This document shows positions 60,680-64,000 of a stretch of 64,000 bases of DNA, piece after piece (the first letter of the stretch is position 1; each line of letters begins with the position of its first letter). Under the pieces are notes generated by a model. The model worked only from the letters and a program-made list of their open reading frames with translations. It was not told the DNA's origin and searched no databases. The DNA comes from Devosia limi DSM 17137 (GTDB lineage: Bacteria > Pseudomonadota > Alphaproteobacteria > Rhizobiales > Devosiaceae): contig NZ_FQVC01000001.1 in assembly GCF_900128975.1 (NCBI RefSeq), positions 518,479 to 582,478 of the forward strand. Direction: 5' to 3'. The position numbers and the translations under genes were made by a program.

Positions 60680-63184
60680 ATGAATGCCCCCGTTCGCACA
60701 ACCGACCTGGCAGCAACGATATCGCTCCCCATCGAGGGCATGACCTGCGCCTCCTGCGTCGGCCGTATCGAAAGAGCCCTGAAGGCGGTTCCCGGCGTCG
60801 AGACCGTATCGGTCAACCTGGCGACGGAACGTGCCAGCATCACCGCCAGGCCAGCCACCCCGCGCGCGGCACTGGTCGAGGCGGTCGAACAAGCCGGCTA
60901 TTCCGTGCTGGAGCCCGCAGGCGGGGTGATTGCGCCCGCTGAGTTGTCGATCGAGGGCATGACCTGCGCCTCTTGCGTTGGCCGTATCGAACGGGCGCTG
61001 AAAGCGACGCCCGGGGTGACTGGGGCGGTCGTCAATCTGGCGACGGAACGTGCCACCGTCCATGGTTCGGCCGATGCAGCGACCCTGATCGCGGCGATTG
61101 CGGATGCCGGCTATGACGCCAGGCTGATTGGCCCCGCTCTCGACACAGGCGGTGCCGATGAAAACGCCGAGCGCGCCGAAAAGAAGGAAGCCGAGCTGCG
61201 GGGGCTGACCCGCGATTTCACCATCGCGGCCGTACTGACGGCACCGGTCTTTCTGATGGAGATGGGATCGCACCTCATACCGGGCGCCCATGCGCTGATC
61301 GACGCGACGATCGGGATGCAGATGAGCTGGTATATCCAGTTCGCGCTGACCACGCTGGTGCTCTTCATCCCGGGCTTTCGTTTTTATGACAAGGGGCTGC
61401 CGGCGCTATGGCGTCTCGCCCCGGACATGAACTCGCTGGTGGCGGTTGGTTCGCTCGCCGCCTATGGCTATTCTCTGGTCGCCACCTTCGCGCCCGGCTT
61501 CCTGCCAGCCGGCACGATCAATGTCTATTATGAAGCCGCAGCGGTGATCGTCACACTGATCCTGCTCGGCCGCCTGCTCGAAGCGCGCGCCAAGGGGCGC
61601 ACCTCGGAGGCGATCAAGCGGCTGGCCGGCCTGCAGGCCAAGACGGCGCGCGTCCGCCGCGATGGCAGGGTTGTCGACCTGCCGATCGGTGAAGTTCTGT
61701 CCGGCGATATCCTTGAGGTGCGTCCCGGCGAACGTCTGGCCGTCGATGGCGAGGTGGTCGAGGGCAACAGCTATGTCGACGAGTCGATGATCACCGGCGA
61801 GCCGATCCCGGTTGCCAAGTCCTTGGGCAGCGCAATCGTTGGCGGCACGGTCAACCAGAAGGGCGCCTTCGCATTCCGCGCCACGGCGGTCGGCGCCAAT
61901 ACCGTGCTGTCGCAGATCATTCGGATGGTTGAGGAAGCCCAGGGCTCCAAGCTGCCTATCCAGGCACTGGTCGACAGGGTGACGATGTGGTTCGTGCCGG
62001 TCGTATTCGCCGTCGCGGCGCTGACCTTTGCCGCCTGGTTGTATTTCGGCCCGTCGCCGGCGCTCACTTTTGCGCTGGTCAATGCCGTCGCCGTGCTGAT
62101 CATCGCTTGCCCCTGCGCCATGGGTCTGGCGACGCCGACCTCGATCATGGTGGGCACCGGACGCGGGGCCGAACTGGGCATACTGTTCCGCAAGGGTGAG
62201 GCGTTACAGCTTCTCAAGGACGCCAAGGTCGTGGCTGTCGATAAGACCGGCACATTGACCGAGGGCAAGCCGGCCTTGACCGATCTGGAACTGGCTGCCG
62301 GTTTCGACCGCTCGACGGTTCTGGCGCTGGTCGCCGCCGTCGAAGCCAAGTCGGAACATCCGATTGCCAGCGCCATCGTGGAAGCCGCTGTCAGCGAAGG
62401 CATTACGCTGCCCGCCATATCGGGCTTTGAATCGGTGACCGGTTTCGGGGTCAAGGCTCAGGTCGACGGCAAGCGGGTCGAGATCGGCGCCGACCGCTAT
62501 ATGGTCGAACTCGGCCATGATGTGGCAGTATTTGCCGCAACTGCCGAACGCCTTGGCGACGAGGGCAAGTCGCCCCTCTATGCTGCCATTGACGGCAGAC
62601 TCGCGGCAGTCATCGCGGTGGCCGACCCGATCAAGGCGACCACGCCAGCAGCCATCAAGGCGCTGCACGATCTGGGTCTCAAGGTGGCGATGGTCACCGG
62701 CGACAATGCCCGCACGGCCAGGGCCATCGCGGCCCGGCTGGGGATCGACGATGTCGTGGCCGAAGTGCTGCCGGACGGCAAGGTCGAGGCGGTGCGTCGC
62801 CTGCGGGCTCAATACGGCAAGCTCGCCTTTGTTGGCGACGGCATCAACGACGCTCCGGCCTTGGCCGAGGCGGATGTGGGGCTGGCCATCGGCACCGGCA
62901 CCGATATCGCCATCGAGGCGGCGGACGTGGTGTTGATGTCGGGAAGCCTGCAGGGCGTGTCGACCGCCATCGCGCTGTCCAAGGCGACGATCGGCAATAT
63001 CCGGCAGAACCTGTTCTGGGCCTTCGCCTACAATACGGCGCTGATCCCGGTGGCGGCAGGCCTGCTCTATCCGAGCCATGGTATCCTGCTGTCGCCGGTC
63101 TTTGCCGCCGGTGCCATGGCCCTGTCGAGCGTCTTCGTGCTCGGCAATGCGCTGCGCCTGCGCAGCTTCAAGGTGGCGAACTGA
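60680..63184 (+). CDS. copA: Copper-exporting P1B-type ATPase CopA
   Basis: An 834-residue Cu(I) pump of the inner membrane. Two N-terminal metal-binding domains each carry GMTCASC (the first at residues 20-26, the second about 75 residues later). The actuator domain has the TGEPIP motif, and the membrane metal site is CPC ([13 protein letters not shown]). The phosphorylation motif is DKTGTLTEG and the hinge [10 protein letters not shown]. The CPC plus downstream YN ([12 protein letters not shown]) pattern is the P1B-1, copper-specific type. The start at ATG 60680 has AAGGAGG upstream. The longer upstream open frame overlaps the copZ region and promoters and is not coding. Confidence 0.96.
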   Translation: MNAPVRTTDLAATISLPIEGMTCASCVGRIERALKAVPGVETVSVNLATERASITARPATPRAALVEAVEQAGYSVLEPAGGVIAPAELSIEGMTCASCVGRIERALKATPGVTGAVVNLATERATVHGSADAATLIAAIADAGYDARLIGPALDTGGADENAERAEKKEAELRGLTRDFTIAAVLTAPVFLMEMGSHLIPGAHALIDATIGMQMSWYIQFALTTLVLFIPGFRFYDKGLPALWRLAPDMNSLVAVGSLAAYGYSLVATFAPGFLPAGTINVYYEAAAVIVTLILLGRLLEARAKGRTSEAIKRLAGLQAKTARVRRDGRVVDLPIGEVLSGDILEVRPGERLAVDGEVVEGNSYVDESMITGEPIPVAKSLGSAIVGGTVNQKGAFAFRATAVGANTVLSQIIRMVEEAQGSKLPIQALVDRVTMWFVPVVFAVAALTFAAWLYFGPSPALTFALVNAVAVLIIACPCAMGLATPTSIMVGTGRGAELGILFRKGEALQLLKDAKVVAVDKTGTLTEGKPALTDLELAAGFDRSTVLALVAAVEAKSEHPIASAIVEAAVSEGITLPAISGFESVTGFGVKAQVDGKRVEIGADRYMVELGHDVAVFAATAERLGDEGKSPLYAAIDGRLAAVIAVADPIKATTPAAIKALHDLGLKVAMVTGDNARTARAIAARLGIDDVVAEVLPDGKVEAVRRLRAQYGKLAFVGDGINDAPALAEADVGLAIGTGTDIAIEAADVVLMSGSLQGVSTAIALSKATIGNIRQNLFWAFAYNTALIPVAAGLLYPSHGILLSPVFAAGAMALSSVFVLGNALRLRSFKVAN

Positions 63185-63197
63185 CAAGGCGCAGGCG

Positions 63198-63217
63198 CCG
63201 TCCCAAATCTGGGACGG
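63198..63217 (+). terminator. Hairpin after copA
   Basis: CCGTCCCA-AATC-TGGGACGG, a perfect eight-base-pair stem, starts 14 bases after the copA stop. No T tract follows, so termination strength is uncertain. Confidence 0.6.
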
Positions 63218-63334
63218 CTGCCCCGCTTCGGGCTGCGTTGGCGGAACGCCCATGCCTTGGCCGCATTTCAGGATTGTGATGCTTCACGAGCCTAAGCAGT
63301 CAAACATCGGCTTTGGGAAACGAAGGGACGAGCC

Positions 63335-63814
63335 ATGACAACGCCAAAGAACACGATCTGCATCTGGTATGACACGGAGGCCGAAGCGGCGGCGCGCTTC
63401 TATGCCGAAACCTTCCCCAACAGCAGCGTGAGCGCCGTGCGCCAGGCGCCGAGCGACAATCCATCGACCAAAGCCGGCGCAGTGCTCACGGTTGAATTCA
63501 CGGTCTTCGGCATTCCCTGTCTGGGCCTCAATGGCGGGCCGGCGTTCAAGCACAGCGAGGCCTTCTCGTTCCAGATCGCGACCGACGATCAGGCCGAAAC
63601 CGATCGCTACTGGAACGCCATCGTGAACAATGGCGGCCAGGAAAGCATGTGCGGCTGGTGCAAGGACAGGTGGGGCATTTCCTGGCAGATCACGCCGCGC
63701 GCGCTGACCGATGCCTTTCAGGCCGGTGGCGCCGAAGGCAAGCGCGCCTTCGAAGCCATGATGTCCATGAAAAAGATCGATATTGCCGCTATTGAAAAGG
63801 CCCGGCAGGGCTGA
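63335..63814 (+). CDS. PhnB-like/VOC superfamily protein (3-demethylubiquinone methyltransferase-like fold)
   Basis: A 159-residue protein of the glyoxalase/VOC type with the PhnB-like pattern NTICIWYDTEAEAAARFYAE at the start, then FGIPCLGLNGGPAFKHSEAF and GWCKDRWGISWQITPRAL. Despite the Pfam name, these proteins are not methyltransferases and usually have no known reaction. The start at ATG 63335 has AAGGGA upstream. It lies 150 bases after copA, beyond a hairpin, and probably has its own promoter. Confidence 0.85.
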   Translation: MTTPKNTICIWYDTEAEAAARFYAETFPNSSVSAVRQAPSDNPSTKAGAVLTVEFTVFGIPCLGLNGGPAFKHSEAFSFQIATDDQAETDRYWNAIVNNGGQESMCGWCKDRWGISWQITPRALTDAFQAGGAEGKRAFEAMMSMKKIDIAAIEKARQG

Positions 63815-63846
63815 TCTCACGCCTGTCGGCGCCGCCGCAGCACCCC

Positions 63847-64000
63847 CTATCGTCGCACCCCCAGCCGCGCCATTTTTTCGCTGAGGGTGCGTCGGGGAAC
63901 CTGAAGGGCGTCGACGACTGCGGAGATGGAGTCACCGTGGCGGGCCAATTCGGCTTCGATGACGTGGCGTTCATAGGCCGCGACGCGTTCGGCTAGGCTG
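63847..64000 (-). CDS. Sigma-54-dependent regulator (DctD-like), C-terminal HTH fragment
   Basis: The minus-strand frame is open from the window edge to TAG at 63847-63849 and encodes the last 50 residues of a larger protein. ERVAAYERHVIEAELARHG followed by PRRTLSEKMARLG is the Fis-type helix-turn-helix that ends sigma-54 activators such as DctD and NtrC. The PRRTL-x-EKM form resembles DctD (C4-dicarboxylate response regulators). The receiver and AAA+ domains lie outside the window, so the assignment rests on the tail alone. Confidence 0.75.
   Translation of the reverse strand, partial: SLAERVAAYERHVIEAELARHGDSISAVVDALQVPRRTLSEKMARLGVRR

Overview
This window is high-GC bacterial DNA, gene-dense and without IS elements, phage genes or CRISPR. 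Gene content and style suggest an alphaproteobacterium, most likely Hyphomicrobiales (Devosia- or rhizobium-like). The clues are a DUF6481 protein, the long IorB form, three families of short palindromic repeats typical of that order, CueR-type copper promoters and many binding-protein ABC transporters. Genus is an inference.

Layout. 1-6.6 kb is housekeeping: the end of pdxH, a DUF898-M48 peptidase pair, a DUF1499 protein, an MBL-fold hydrolase, bioY, a DUF6481 protein, tRNA-Pro(CGG) and tRNA-Gln(TTG). 6.9-13.8 kb is a minus-strand sugar operon (binding protein, ATPase, two permeases, LacI regulator, Gfo/Idh/MocA oxidoreductase) with a perfect palindromic operator at its head. From 14.2 to about 60.1 kb runs a catabolic island. 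It holds a kynureninase-like enzyme with an amino-acid ABC transporter and a cysteine-desulfurase-like PLP enzyme; two PYROXD2-like flavoproteins around a cyclase/isatin-hydrolase-like enzyme, with a MarR regulator; IorAB; a dipeptide-type ABC transporter; a cupin-FAH-SDR operon with a second MarR; and an operon for a two-domain aminobenzoyl-CoA/salicylyl-CoA monooxygenase with SDR, thioesterase and Rid protein. Further on come an aminotransferase, an arylformamidase-like hydrolase, a Liv-type transporter, two paralogous Rid proteins, two paralogous GntR regulators, a DadA-like oxidase, a second peptide transporter, a prolidase-like amidohydrolase and an S9 peptidase. 60.3-63.2 kb is a divergent copZ/copA copper-efflux pair. 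The window ends with a PhnB-like protein and the tail of a DctD-like sigma-54 regulator.

How the genes may work together. Two sets of intergenic palindromes divide much of the island into candidate regulons. TTTGATCAAA-type sites lie before the kynureninase-like operon, between the aminotransferase and the arylformamidase-like gene, between the liv operon and a Rid gene, before one GntR gene and (twice) between the peptide transporter and the amidohydrolase. The two GntR proteins have near-identical recognition helices and are the natural readers. A second motif, TTAGTTTA-N4-TAAACTAA, lies before a MarR gene, before the aminobenzoyl-CoA monooxygenase operon and before the first peptide transporter. 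The enzyme set fits uptake of peptides and amino acids and breakdown of aromatic (tryptophan/kynurenine/anthranilate or indole-derived) products through aryl-CoA chemistry. The pathway is incomplete here: no tryptophan dioxygenase or aryl-CoA ligase is present, so the substrate remains a hypothesis.
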